Below are positions 15,934-24,839 of a stretch of DNA of 64,000 nucleotides, in pieces; within the stretch, counting starts at the first letter, position 1, and each line of letters opens with the position of its first letter. Under the pieces are notes generated by a model. It was not told where the DNA came from. It searched no databases and saw nothing but the letters and a program-made list of their open reading frames with translations. Origin of the DNA: Dactylosporangium sp. AC04546 (GTDB lineage: Bacteria > Actinomycetota > Actinomycetes > Mycobacteriales > Micromonosporaceae); the NCBI RefSeq assembly GCF_022095675.1, contig NZ_JAHYSG010000016.1, positions 1-64,000 on the forward strand. The letters are read 5' to 3'. Position numbers and translations under genes: made by a program.

Positions 15934-18561
15934 TTGGGGCAGAAAACGCTCGTTGACACCATCACCCGTCCCGCACTGCACTTCGCAGTGCCCGAGCCGC
16001 CCCGCTATCACGTGCCGCGACCGCGTCTGTTGGACGCTCTCGATCGAGCCGTGGCGGGGCCTTTGACATTGATTTCCGCTCCGGCGGGGTGGGGCAAGAC
16101 CACCCTGCTGGCCGAGTGGGTGGCGGCGGGCCGAGTGCCCTTTCCGCTGGCGTGGTTGACGGTAGAGGCGCACCACGGCCCACGCTTTTGGGAACACGTA
16201 CTGGAGGCGGTGGCCGCCGCGACGGCCGAGCACCAGGTGACGGAGCCGCCGGCCGACGGCGAGGCGCTCGAAGCGCTCGTCGACCTGCTCCGCCGGCCGG
16301 GCCCGCCGGTCGTCCTCATCCTGGACGACCTGCAGGAGCTTTCGGTACCGCGGGTCTGGGGGGAACTGGAGACGCTGCTTTCCCAGGCGGGTGAACGCCT
16401 GCGTCTCGTCATCGCCTGCCGTACCGATCCGGCGCTCACGCTGTACCGCTTCCGCATCCGCGGCGCACTCTCCGAGCTGCGCACCGGCCCGTTGGGTTTC
16501 ACGCTCGACGAGACCGCGCAGATGCTCGTGGCGCACGGGGTGCGGCTCGCCGAGTCGGCCCTGGTCGAACTGCACGCGGTGATGAAGGGGTGGGCCGCCG
16601 GCCTGCGCCTCGCCGCGCTCGCGGTGCAGGGTCACCCGGAGCCCGACAGCCTGGTGCCGCGGTTCGCGCTCCAGGACCGGGCGCTGGGGGAGTACCTGGT
16701 CGGCGAGGTCTTCGACACGCTGCCGGAGGACGTCCGCGAAGTCGTCCTCTGCACGTCGGTCCTCGACCAGGTCAGCGCGGAGCTTGTCGAGGCGCTCACG
16801 GGGCGTGTCGACGGGGCCCGCATCCTGGCCCAGCTGGAGCACTCGAACCTGTTCGTGGTGCAGGGCAGCGGCAACGCCGGCATGTACCGGTGCCACCCGC
16901 TGTTCGGTCTCATGCTGTACGACGAGCTCCGCCATCGCCGGCCCGAACAGGTCCGGCAGCTGCACCGGCGCGCGGCCGACTGGTTCGCGTCGCACGACCT
17001 GCCCGCCGACGCGCTGCGCCACGCACTGGCCGCCCGCAACTGGGGCCAGGCGGCGGACCTGCTGTCGCAGAGCTGGCAGGAGCTGGTCCCGGGGGCCCGG
17101 CTGCGCACCATCAAGGAGCTGGTGCCGCCGCCACCGCAGGAGGTCCGCAACGACCCGAAGCTGGCCCTGGCGTTCGCCGCCGAGCGGCTCGACGCCAGCG
17201 ACCCGCAGGGGACGGAGACGTTCCTGCACCTCGTGGACCGGTCGCAGCACACGCTGGTCGACTCGGTCCGGGCGCAGCTGCGCCCGATCGTGGACAGCTT
17301 CCGCATGGCGGAGGCGCATCAAAGCCAGAAGCCGGAGTTGGTACTGGCAACCGCCCCCGCCCTCCTGCGTGAGGACACCGGCCTCGACGACCAGGACACC
17401 GCGCGCATGCGGGCCCTGGCCCTCGTCGCCGTGGGTGGTGCGCGGCTCATCCAGGGCGACCTCCCGGCCGCCGAGCACGCGCTGCTGGAGTCGCTCAACC
17501 TGGCCCGCCGCTGCGGCGGCGTCCAGTCGCAGCTGGCCGCACTACGACAGCTCGCCCAACTGAACGCGGCGCGGGGCAGACTGACCGCCGCCATGCGTTA
17601 CGGCAAGGAAACGCTGGCGCTGGCCGACCGCGAGGGCCAGACGCAGGGCAGCGACGTGGTGTGGGCACAGCTGACCGTCGCCGAGGTCTGCTACCTCCAA
17701 GCCCGGGTGCGTGCAGCCGAGCATTACCTCGACCGTGCACTCGACGGAGGCGGCCTCGCCGACCCTGGTTTGGTGGCGGTGGCGACCATGTCCCGAGCAC
17801 ACATCCGCGCCGCCGCCGGCGACGCGCGATCGGCGTGCACGGAACTGGCCGCCATCCGCCGCCAGCTAGCCGACTGGCGCTACACCCCGCGGCTGCAGCA
17901 CTGCGTCACGCTCGCCGAGGCGGAGCTGCGGCTCGCCGCCGGCGACGTGGAGGCGGCCAAGCGGCTGCTGACCCTGGAGCCGGTGGAAATGCTGGCGCCG
18001 TGGCTCGGCGTGGTGAAGGCGAAGGCCCACCTCGCGGAGCGGCGGCCCGCGGCGGCCCTGGGTGCGGTCCAGCCGTACCTCGAGCCGACCACCGGATCGC
18101 TCGTGTGGACCGTCGACGCCAACCTCACCTCGGCCCGGGCCCTGCGGGCGCTGGGCGACCGGTCGAAGGCCGGACGGGCACTGGAGCAGGCGCTGCGGTA
18201 CTGCGACGACGAGTCCATCCGCTGGCCCTTCGTGGCCGGCGGCCAGCCGGTGCGCGAGCTGCTGGTGACGTACCTTCCGGCGGGCAGCGGCTTCCGCAGC
18301 CTCGCCGAGGACATCGCCGCCGAGCTCAACGGCTTCGGCCGTCCGGTGGCCGCGGCGGGGGAACTGGCCGAGCCGCTCACCGAGCGGGAGCTGGCGGTCC
18401 TGCGGTACCTCCAGGGCACCCTGTCGGCCGGTGAGATCGCCTCGATGCTCTACGTCTCCGTCAACACCGTGAAGACCCACATGAAGAACATCTACCGCAA
18501 GCTCGGCGTGGGTCGCCGCCGCGAGGTCATCGAGCGAGCCCGGGAGCTCAACCTGCTGTAG
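15934..18561 (+). CDS. LuxR-family ATP-binding regulator (MalT/LAL-like), copy 2
   Basis: TTG start chosen because GGAGGGGG lies 9 nt upstream; GTG codons further up are in frame but have no such site. 875 residues. Walker A APAGWGKTT (about 49-57), Walker B VVLILDDLQEL (near 129), a long helical repeat region, and a C-terminal LuxR helix-turn-helix (LTERELAVLRYLQG, VSVNTVKTHMKNIYRKL). The HTH is nearly identical to that of copy 1, so the two may recognise similar DNA. The gene follows the FGE-like gene on the same strand with a TCACCC-N5-GGGTGA site between, and ends at a good terminator. Confidence 0.9.
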   Translation: MGQKTLVDTITRPALHFAVPEPPRYHVPRPRLLDALDRAVAGPLTLISAPAGWGKTTLLAEWVAAGRVPFPLAWLTVEAHHGPRFWEHVLEAVAAATAEHQVTEPPADGEALEALVDLLRRPGPPVVLILDDLQELSVPRVWGELETLLSQAGERLRLVIACRTDPALTLYRFRIRGALSELRTGPLGFTLDETAQMLVAHGVRLAESALVELHAVMKGWAAGLRLAALAVQGHPEPDSLVPRFALQDRALGEYLVGEVFDTLPEDVREVVLCTSVLDQVSAELVEALTGRVDGARILAQLEHSNLFVVQGSGNAGMYRCHPLFGLMLYDELRHRRPEQVRQLHRRAADWFASHDLPADALRHALAARNWGQAADLLSQSWQELVPGARLRTIKELVPPPPQEVRNDPKLALAFAAERLDASDPQGTETFLHLVDRSQHTLVDSVRAQLRPIVDSFRMAEAHQSQKPELVLATAPALLREDTGLDDQDTARMRALALVAVGGARLIQGDLPAAEHALLESLNLARRCGGVQSQLAALRQLAQLNAARGRLTAAMRYGKETLALADREGQTQGSDVVWAQLTVAEVCYLQARVRAAEHYLDRALDGGGLADPGLVAVATMSRAHIRAAAGDARSACTELAAIRRQLADWRYTPRLQHCVTLAEAELRLAAGDVEAAKRLLTLEPVEMLAPWLGVVKAKAHLAERRPAAALGAVQPYLEPTTGSLVWTVDANLTSARALRALGDRSKAGRALEQALRYCDDESIRWPFVAGGQPVRELLVTYLPAGSGFRSLAEDIAAELNGFGRPVAAAGELAEPLTERELAVLRYLQGTLSAGEIASMLYVSVNTVKTHMKNIYRKLGVGRRREVIERARELNLL

Positions 18562-18576
18562 GCAAGCGAACCGCAG

Positions 18577-18610
18577 AGCGCGACCACACCCGCCCGGTGG
18601 TCGCGCTTTT
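18577..18610 (+). terminator. Rho-independent terminator of LuxR copy 2
   Basis: AGCGCGACCA (18577-18586) pairs with TGGTCGCGCT (18598-18607) across an 11-nt loop and is followed by TTTCTGTG, 15 nt after the stop. Confidence 0.85.
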
Positions 18611-18631
18611 CTGTGTCTCCAGAGCAGAGCC

Positions 18632-18703
18632 AGCCGGGCCGCGACACCAGGCAGGGCCACGACACCCGGCAGGGCCACGACACCAGGCAGGGCCACGACA
18701 CAC
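18632..18703. repeat. Four tandem 18-bp repeats
   Basis: Unit GGCAGGGCCACGACACCA: three clear copies at 18650-18667, 18668-18685 and 18686-18703, preceded by one diverged copy at 18632-18649. The array sits between the terminator of LuxR copy 2 and that of the minus-strand DUF7144 gene. The units are directly adjacent with no spacers, so this is a minisatellite and not a CRISPR. Confidence 0.75.
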
Positions 18704-18708
18704 AGCAA

Positions 18709-18737
18709 GCGGCGGCGTCCACGATGGACGCCGCCGC
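18709..18737 (-). terminator. Terminator hairpin of DUF7144 copy 2
   Basis: GCGGCGGCGTCC (18709-18720) and GGACGCCGCCGC (18726-18737) form a perfect 12-bp stem with a 5-nt loop, 30 nt after the minus-strand stop. The T tail is weak (TTGCTGTG). Confidence 0.65.
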
Positions 18738-18766
18738 TGATGCCGCGCGGTGCAGGGAAGGGACGC

Positions 18767-19576
18767 TCAGTTCTCCACGTAAGGGCGGGCGCCGATGGCG
18801 GCCAGCTCCTGCGGCTCGTCGTCCTCCGCCGCGATGACGACCGGCAGCGGGTCGACCAGCGGGTCGAGGGTGGCCCGCTGGACCGGCACCACGGACTCCT
18901 CCGTGGGCTCGGCGAGCTGCACCGGCACCGTGGCGTGGCCGATCGCCCTCGTCCACATCGCCGGGTCGTCGGGATCGACGATGTCGATGATCTCGACCTC
19001 GATGGTCTCCGACGCGATCGCCTCCGGGTCGACCATCAGGTCCACCAGGATGATGTCGCTGTTCGCCGCGCTGTGCCGCACGATCGGGTGGCCCGCCTTG
19101 TGCCGGCCCCGGTACGCGTCGGAGCGGTTGTTGCGCCGCAGCGCCAGCTTGGCGGTCGGCGCCGGCGCCGGCTGCTCCTCGTCGTCCTCCTCGGCCGCGC
19201 GGCTGCGGGGCACCGTCAGGACGAACAGGATGATCACGTCGAGCGTGACCATCAGCAGCGACCACGCCGGGTACGCCCGCAGCATGGCCAGTTGCGAGAT
19301 CGCGTGCAGTGCGACGATGCCGGCCGCGGCGAACTTCACCGCGCCCTTGCGCCGGCGCAGGGCGATACCGGTGACGCCGAGGAGCACGCCGAGCGTCACC
19401 GTCGCGGCGGCCCAGGTGCCGGCGCTGGTGAACGCCACGTCATTCCGGTTGAAGCCCACCCCGCCGCTGGCGAAACCCACCAGCAGCCCTTGCGAGACGT
19501 TCAGCGTGCCCACGAGCGTGAGCATCGTGGTGCCGAACGCCGTCCATTCCCTCACCGCACCGCCGCCGTTGCGCAT
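18767..19576 (-). CDS. DUF7144-type membrane protein, copy 2
   Basis: ATG start with AAGGGAGA about 10 nt upstream; 269 residues. Four membrane helices in residues about 12-130, ending AYPAWSLLMVTLDVIILFVLTV, closely match copy 1 (13732-14574). The C-terminal half is polar and acidic (AAEEDDEEQPAPAP; VEIIDIVDPDDPAM), without copy 1's proline repeats. It is separated from the upstream phosphatase gene by a terminator and lies convergent with LuxR copy 2. Its role is unknown; its repeated partnership with the LuxR regulators suggests a membrane sensor or effector. Confidence 0.8.
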   Translation of the reverse strand: MRNGGGAVREWTAFGTTMLTLVGTLNVSQGLLVGFASGGVGFNRNDVAFTSAGTWAAATVTLGVLLGVTGIALRRRKGAVKFAAAGIVALHAISQLAMLRAYPAWSLLMVTLDVIILFVLTVPRSRAAEEDDEEQPAPAPTAKLALRRNNRSDAYRGRHKAGHPIVRHSAANSDIILVDLMVDPEAIASETIEVEIIDIVDPDDPAMWTRAIGHATVPVQLAEPTEESVVPVQRATLDPLVDPLPVVIAAEDDEPQELAAIGARPYVEN

Positions 19577-19648
19577 CCGCGGTCGTCTCCCTTGCCTGAG
19601 TCGATGCCTGTGTCGAAGAAGAAGGAGGGATGAGCGGGAAAAACGTTG

Positions 19649-19690
19649 AGGCCGTGCCGGCCCCGGTCGGAACCGAGACCGGCACGGCCT
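19649..19690 (-). terminator. Terminator of the LuxR copy 3 - SpoIIE unit
   Basis: AGGCCGTGCCGG (19649-19660) pairs with CCGGCACGGCCT (19679-19690). Read on the minus strand it is followed by CAACGTTTTTCCC, a good U tract. Confidence 0.75.
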
Positions 19691-19931
19691 ATTTCCCCCG
19701 TTACTTGTTCCCCCCGGAACAGGCGCGACAAGTGGTGTCCCGATCACGCCGCCCGCGCGACCGATCCACCGGCACCGACCCCTCCGTGCCGGAGACCGGG
19801 AGGGCGGTTGATCCCTCCCGCGGACGAGGGCGGATCCCCCGGCCTTCCCGGTTCCCGGACATCGGCGCCAGCCGAAATCGGCAACGTGTCGTGCCTGGGG
19901 ACATGATTCGAGCGATCCGGGTGAGCAGGGA

Positions 19932-19948
19932 TCACCCTCGATGGGTGA
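19932..19948. promoter_or_regulatory. Exact TCACCC-N5-GGGTGA palindrome (spacer TCGAT)
   Basis: Fourth exact copy. It lies 26 nt beyond the SpoIIE stop and about 356 nt upstream of DUF7144 copy 2. A terminator lies between it and that gene, so which gene it serves is unclear. Confidence 0.5.
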
Positions 19949-19973
19949 CCAGGCGGGTGGCCGCCCGGCGAAG

Positions 19974-20771
19974 CTACACAGGCTCGGCGGCGAGGAGGCA
20001 GGCGTCGTCGTCGGGGTTGCCGCGGCGGGCGTGGTCGAGGGCGTTGCGCAGGCGCTCGCCGGGTGCCGAGGTGCGCATGGCGACACGCACGTCCTCGGCG
20101 AGGTCCTGCACGCCCTGGTCGATCGCCTGGTCGCGCTGCTCGACGACGCCGTCGGTGTACATGAACAGCAGATCCCCGGCGCGCAGCTCGACGACGGCGT
20201 GGCAGTAGCGCGCCGCCGGGTCGACACCGAGCGCCATGCCGGGCGGCTGGAACAGCGGCGAGACGCCGTCGGCCGTCGCGCGCAGGATCGGGAGGTGGCC
20301 GGCGCGGGCCCAGGTGAGCGTGTGATCGGCACGGCGGAACCGGCCGCACACCGCGGTCGCGATCGTCGTCGTGTTGCGGCGGCACAGCATGCGGTTGAGC
20401 GCGGACAGCACCGCGCCGGGTTCGTCGCCGGCCAGCGCCAGGCGGGTCATCGCGGCCCGCAGCTGCACCATTGTGGCGGCCGCGGCCGGACCGTGGCCCA
20501 TGACGTCGCCGACGGCCAGCATGACGTCGCCGCCGGGCAGGGCGATGCTGAGGTACCAGTCGCCGCCGACGTTCGCGATGCGGTCGGCAACCTCGCACCG
20601 CACCGCGACTCGGACGCCGTTGATGTCGTCTTGCAACGCGAGATCGTGCACCGCGAGAGCCATCATGCACCACATCCTCGGCCCGGGGTCGCCGCCGGTC
20701 GGAGCACCGGTGACCGCAATATCGTGGCCTCTGGCGCCGGGTGGGCGGCTCGCCCGAACCGGGTGGTTCAC
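19974..20771 (-). CDS. SpoIIE/PP2C-type serine phosphatase, copy 1
   Basis: GTG 20771, with CCGGAGCC upstream, gives 265 residues; an internal ATG near 20672 would remove a disordered N-terminus. The catalytic domain shows the metal motifs VGGDWY, VGDVMGHGPAAAA, MYTDGVVE and DDDACLL, all intact. SpoIIE-family phosphatases dephosphorylate anti-sigma-factor antagonists; no such partner is nearby. The gene starts 37 nt after the LuxR copy 3 stop, so the two are probably co-transcribed and the phosphatase may act in the same pathway. Confidence 0.85.
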   Translation of the reverse strand: MNHPVRASRPPGARGHDIAVTGAPTGGDPGPRMWCMMALAVHDLALQDDINGVRVAVRCEVADRIANVGGDWYLSIALPGGDVMLAVGDVMGHGPAAAATMVQLRAAMTRLALAGDEPGAVLSALNRMLCRRNTTTIATAVCGRFRRADHTLTWARAGHLPILRATADGVSPLFQPPGMALGVDPAARYCHAVVELRAGDLLFMYTDGVVEQRDQAIDQGVQDLAEDVRVAMRTSAPGERLRNALDHARRGNPDDDACLLAAEPV

Positions 20772-20808
20772 TGCGTGGCTCCGGCCACACCGGCCGGGTG
20801 AGCAGCGC

Positions 20809-23583
20809 TCAGATGAGGCTCAGCTCCCTTCCCCGGCGGACCGCGTCGCGGCGCCGGCTCACCCCCAGCTTGCGGTAGACGTGCCGGACGTGCGTCTTCA
20901 CCGTGTTGGCGGAGACGCTGAGCACGGTGGCGATCTCGGCGATCGACAGCATGCTGCGCAGGTACTGCAGGACCAGTGTCTCCCGCTCGGTGAGGGCCTC
21001 GGTGAGCCGCTCGTCGATCACGGGCGGCGCCGAGACGGGCTCCGCGACGGCGGCCGGCTCGGGTGCTGGCGCCTGCACCTGCACCGGCGCCTGCACCGGC
21101 GCCTCCGTCGGCAGCGGTGCGGGCGGCAGCGAGCGGTCGTCCGGTGGGTCGAGCAGCTCGGAGATCCACGAGCCGTGCCCGATGAAGGGCAGGCGGATGT
21201 TCTCCGGACTGGCCAGCCGCAGGGCCCGCTCGATCCGCTCGGTGGCCCCTGGCAGGTCGCCGATCTGCCGCAGCGCCTGGGCCAGCAGGACCATCGCCGA
21301 CACCGTCAGCACGAGCGACACGGGCTCGCCGGCCAGTACGCGCTCCACGGTACGCGCCGCGGCCGCCGGATTGCCCTCGGCGATGCTGACCCGGGCCATG
21401 GCCAGGGCCACCTCCGGGTTGCCCGGCCGGAGCCGCTCCGTGTCGTCCAGGATGTCGCGCGCCTTGTCCAGGTAGCCCTCGAGCAGGCACAGGTCCGCGT
21501 GCAGCACCCCTACGGCGACCCCCGCCGTAGGGGGCAGCGCGGAGCTGCGCCAGCCGAGCAGCGGCTCGAGCGCCTCGGCGGCGCCCGCGTGGTCGTCCTG
21601 GGCGAACAGCAGCTGCGCGAAGGCGAGCGAGCCGGCCACCCACTGGCCCGGATCCGCCGACGTGTGCGCGCTGATGCTCTCCTCCAGGTGGAACCGGGCC
21701 TCGTCCAGCTGCCCGCGCTCGCGGCACACCGCAGCCAGGACCAGCCGGGCGTAGCTGATGCTGCGCGACTCGGCGATGCCCGCGTCGCGACAGCCGTCGA
21801 TGACCCGCCGCGCGCACGCCGCGGCCACCGACAGCCGGCCCCGCATGAGGTGGGCGATCGCCTGCTGGCGGTTCGCCTGGACGACCAGCAGGTTGAACCC
21901 CGACGTGCGGGCCAGCTCCGAGCCGCGCTCCAGCGCCGCGTCGGCGTCGTCCACCGCGCCGCGGGACAGCTCGGCCCCGGCCAGCGCCAGGTAGGCCACC
22001 GCCCGCGCGGCGTCCGTCGAGTCGGCGTACAGGTGCTCGCCGGTCGCCTCCTCGGTCCGGGCCAGCAGGCGCACGGCCGCGGTACCGCTGCGGTGTGAGT
22101 CCTCCATCGCGATGCCCTCGGCGACCCGCAGGGCGGCCAGGATCTCCGCCTGGGTCGCGCCGGGCGACTCGCCGAGCGCGCGCTCACCCAGCCGGATGAA
22201 GGCCGACATGCCGTTCTGGTCCCCGGTGTCCCGGCAGCAGATGGCGAGCGCGAACGCGAGCAGCGGGCGCTCGGCGATGTCCGACGGCGGGCGTGGTCCG
22301 GCGCGTGGGGACAGGGCTCGCGGGCCCGAGCCGATGAGCTCCGGCCAGTACTGGAAGAAGATGCGCTCGGCGGTGATCCAGTCTCCGCCCGCCGCGGCGT
22401 GGGCGAGCGCGTCGCTCGGCAGGCCGTTCGCGGCGTACCAGCCGGCCGCGGCGCGGTGCAGGTTGCGCTCCTCGGCCGGCAGCGTCGCCCGCACCTCGGC
22501 GCGCAGGACGGCGCGCAGCAGGCGGCGGTAGCGGTACCAGGAGTGGGAGCCGCCGTAGAAGGTGGCCAGCGCGTTGGCCCGGCTCATCTGGGCCAGCAGG
22601 CGGGCGCCGCCCCGGCTGCCGGTCAGTGCCTCGACCAGCCCGGGGCACACCGTCTCCAGGATCGACGTGCGGAGCATGACCTCGCGCAGATCGGGGTCGA
22701 GGTGCTGGAGGATCTCGCGCCGGACGTACTCGGTCAGGCCCACGCCCTCGTTCAGCCCGGCGTCGCCGACGACCAGGTCGGTGATGATTCTCTCCGGCTC
22801 GTGCCGGCCGACCATGGCGGAGAGGATCACCGCCACCGCGGCCGGCCAGCCCTCGGTCACGTGCCAGAGCGCGTACCGGAAGTGCTGCGCGAGACGCACG
22901 TCGTACCCGGCGGCGAGGCCCGTCACCTCCTCCTGGGTGAAGGAGAGGTGATCGGTGCGCAGCTCGGTGAGCTGGCCGCGGACCCGCCAGCGGTACAGCG
23001 ACAGAGGTGGCTCGCTGCGGGCCAGGATGAAGAAGCTGATGCGCTCGCCGAGCCGCGCGATGAGCCGCTCCAGGCGCCGCAGGACCACCAGGTTGGTGAC
23101 GTGGTGCAGGTCGTCGAGGACCACGACGGCACGCTCGTGACGCTGTGCGTTGCTCCACGCGTAGGTCGCCGGGTCGACAGCGATGCCGGCGCCGGTGAGC
23201 GCCGACGTGAGCTGCCGCCATGCCGCCGCGCCGCAGTTGGCCTCGAACCGCACGTACGCGGTGCGGCCCGGCGCCCTTCCGGAGCGGATCCATGACGTGG
23301 CGAGCACGGTCTTGCCCCAGCCCGTGGGGGCGCACAGCAGCGTCACCGGGTGCGCGACGGCCGCGTCGAGCTGGTCGAGGAGCCGGGCCCGGGCGAGGTG
23401 CGCGCCGGGCAGCTCGGGGACTCCATCCTCCGGTCGCGGGTCGAGCTGGTGCGACCGGATCTCCATGGGACGGACCGCCGACGGGGTCCATCCCGACGCG
23501 CCGAGAAACCGTTCGGCCGCGTCGTTGTGCGCCAATCTGTCGAGCGTGCTCTCACGTGGAACGCTGTGCTGACTCGTGTGCAC
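20809..23583 (-). CDS. LuxR-family ATP-binding regulator (MalT/LAL-like), copy 3
   Basis: Start uncertain: GTG 23583 has CGGGAG about 6 nt upstream (924 residues), while ATG 23466 gives 885 residues, closer to the paralogues' 864-875. The Walker A motif is APTGWGKTV, the Walker B-like strand is AVVVLDDLHHV, and the C-terminal LuxR domain is LTERETLVLQYLRS ... VSANTVKTHVRHVYRKLGV. A proline/glutamate-rich linker with PVQAPVQVQAPAP precedes the HTH and is absent from copies 1 and 2. The gene precedes the SpoIIE phosphatase. Its upstream region is unusually A+T-rich. Confidence 0.88.
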   Translation of the reverse strand: MHTSQHSVPRESTLDRLAHNDAAERFLGASGWTPSAVRPMEIRSHQLDPRPEDGVPELPGAHLARARLLDQLDAAVAHPVTLLCAPTGWGKTVLATSWIRSGRAPGRTAYVRFEANCGAAAWRQLTSALTGAGIAVDPATYAWSNAQRHERAVVVLDDLHHVTNLVVLRRLERLIARLGERISFFILARSEPPLSLYRWRVRGQLTELRTDHLSFTQEEVTGLAAGYDVRLAQHFRYALWHVTEGWPAAVAVILSAMVGRHEPERIITDLVVGDAGLNEGVGLTEYVRREILQHLDPDLREVMLRTSILETVCPGLVEALTGSRGGARLLAQMSRANALATFYGGSHSWYRYRRLLRAVLRAEVRATLPAEERNLHRAAAGWYAANGLPSDALAHAAAGGDWITAERIFFQYWPELIGSGPRALSPRAGPRPPSDIAERPLLAFALAICCRDTGDQNGMSAFIRLGERALGESPGATQAEILAALRVAEGIAMEDSHRSGTAAVRLLARTEEATGEHLYADSTDAARAVAYLALAGAELSRGAVDDADAALERGSELARTSGFNLLVVQANRQQAIAHLMRGRLSVAAACARRVIDGCRDAGIAESRSISYARLVLAAVCRERGQLDEARFHLEESISAHTSADPGQWVAGSLAFAQLLFAQDDHAGAAEALEPLLGWRSSALPPTAGVAVGVLHADLCLLEGYLDKARDILDDTERLRPGNPEVALAMARVSIAEGNPAAAARTVERVLAGEPVSLVLTVSAMVLLAQALRQIGDLPGATERIERALRLASPENIRLPFIGHGSWISELLDPPDDRSLPPAPLPTEAPVQAPVQVQAPAPEPAAVAEPVSAPPVIDERLTEALTERETLVLQYLRSMLSIAEIATVLSVSANTVKTHVRHVYRKLGVSRRRDAVRRGRELSLI

Positions 23584-24308
23584 CGTCACTCCCGAAGCCG
23601 CGGGGTATACGACGTGCGGTTCGAACCTTTCCGGTGGTGTGAATGGCCGACTACCGACGCGGACCACCTTAGATCTCAGGGGTGCCCGGAGGGGAGTCCT
23701 GCATTTAGAAACATCGATGTAAACAGCCGTGGAGGCGACCCCACTTCCGGAGATTCGGTGGTCAACAAATAGACGCATCCCGATTTCTGACCCGAGTTGC
23801 AGTGAACTCCGTGTGCACACACGCTGGTGCGAACGGTAGAATTTGTCCGGTTTTGCTGTCGGCGTGAGATGTGGCCGGCCGACCCTTGGCTACGGACGGT
23901 GAACCCCTCCGGGGTAGGGGCGCGGCGAGGTGCCCGGTGGGTGTGGCATGGGGGGTAGATCAGCGCGTGAGATGGCGTGATCGTTCGAACAAAAGATCGC
24001 AATCTACCTACGGGTACGGCGTGTTGCTGTTCGATCTACTTATATTCACGTTGCCAACTACTCAGGTGCACCGCTGAGGCTCCGGTTTGTTACTCCGAAT
24101 TACAACCGTGTCATCAAGGACACTCCTCTTAGATAGCCTTCGCGCTACTCAATCACGTGCCAATCTGCAAGTTGCAGTCCGTGACAGGCGACATTTACGA
24201 CATGTCCGGCAGTCCGCACTACACGATCGTGTGTGTATGTCACCCGTTCGCGTTTTTCTACAAAGCTGTAGAAGAGATGCGGCCCGTTTCAGCCGTGTTG
24301 CGGGGACT
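23584..24308. other. A+T-rich gene-free region upstream of LuxR copy 3
   Basis: About 725 nt with no supportable gene and markedly lower GC than its neighbours, especially 23700-24290. It holds GGTAGAT (23954-23960) and ATCTACC (24002-24008) as a widely spaced inverted repeat, and a hairpin TTCTACA/TGTAGAA at 24256-24273. It may be a long regulatory region of LuxR copy 3 or remnant DNA. Confidence 0.55.
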
Positions 24309-24815
24309 TCAGCTGGCTTGCGCCTGCGCGGCGGTCCCCGCGGCGTCCTCGGCTACCGGCAGTCCGGACGCGCGGGCGAACGCCGAGAGGCCCTGCATCA
24401 GCGCGGCCCGGTCGTCCGGCGACATCCGGCGCAGCACGGCCGCGATGGTCTCCTGCCGCTGCCGACCCAGATTGTCGAGCAGCTTGCGGGCGGTCGGGGT
24501 GAGCACCAGCCAGACCTCGCGACGGTCGCGGTCGTCGGCCGTGCGGCGCAGCAGATCGGCCGCCTCCAGCCGGTCGCACAGCCGGCTCGCCGAGGACGGC
24601 GCCGTGTGCAGCGCGATGGCGAGCTGGGTCAGGTTGATCGAGCCGGCCTGGGCGACCACGCCGAGCACGCGCAGCTGCGCGGCGGACACGCCGGAGTTGT
24701 CGTTCGCGGCGCTCGTGGCGACGACCAGTGCCTGACCCGCGGCGTCGACCAGCACCGCGGCGGTGAGTGCCGCGTCGTCGCTACCAGACGGGTGCGGTGA
24801 GGGTCTGCTCCGCAC
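24309..24815 (-). CDS. MarR-family transcriptional regulator
   Basis: GTG start with GGAGGACATC immediately upstream; 168 residues. The winged helix is clear: QLRVLGVVAQAGSINLTQLA, then PSSASRLCDRLEAADLLRR and the wing ADDRDRREVWLVLT, followed by the dimerisation helix. It lies 24 nt after the SpoIIE copy 2 gene on the same strand and is probably co-transcribed. A dyad upstream of that gene (26049-26062) is a candidate site for autoregulation. Confidence 0.88.
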   Translation of the reverse strand: MRSRPSPHPSGSDDAALTAAVLVDAAGQALVVATSAANDNSGVSAAQLRVLGVVAQAGSINLTQLAIALHTAPSSASRLCDRLEAADLLRRTADDRDRREVWLVLTPTARKLLDNLGRQRQETIAAVLRRMSPDDRAALMQGLSAFARASGLPVAEDAAGTAAQAQAS

Positions 24816-24839
24816 GATGTCCTCCGGGTGCAGCGGGAG

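Larger units (their letters stand above)
19577..19973. other. Intergenic region upstream of DUF7144 copy 2
   Basis: About 400 nt without a gene. It contains the terminator hairpin at 19649-19690 and a TCACCC-N5-GGGTGA site at 19932-19948; the rest, 19691-19931, shows nothing I recognise. Confidence 0.5.

Noticed and set aside
18632..18703. CRISPR array
   Set aside because: The 18-bp units are contiguous without spacers, and no cas gene is present. The ~35-bp array at 31.6-31.9 kb fails for the same reason.
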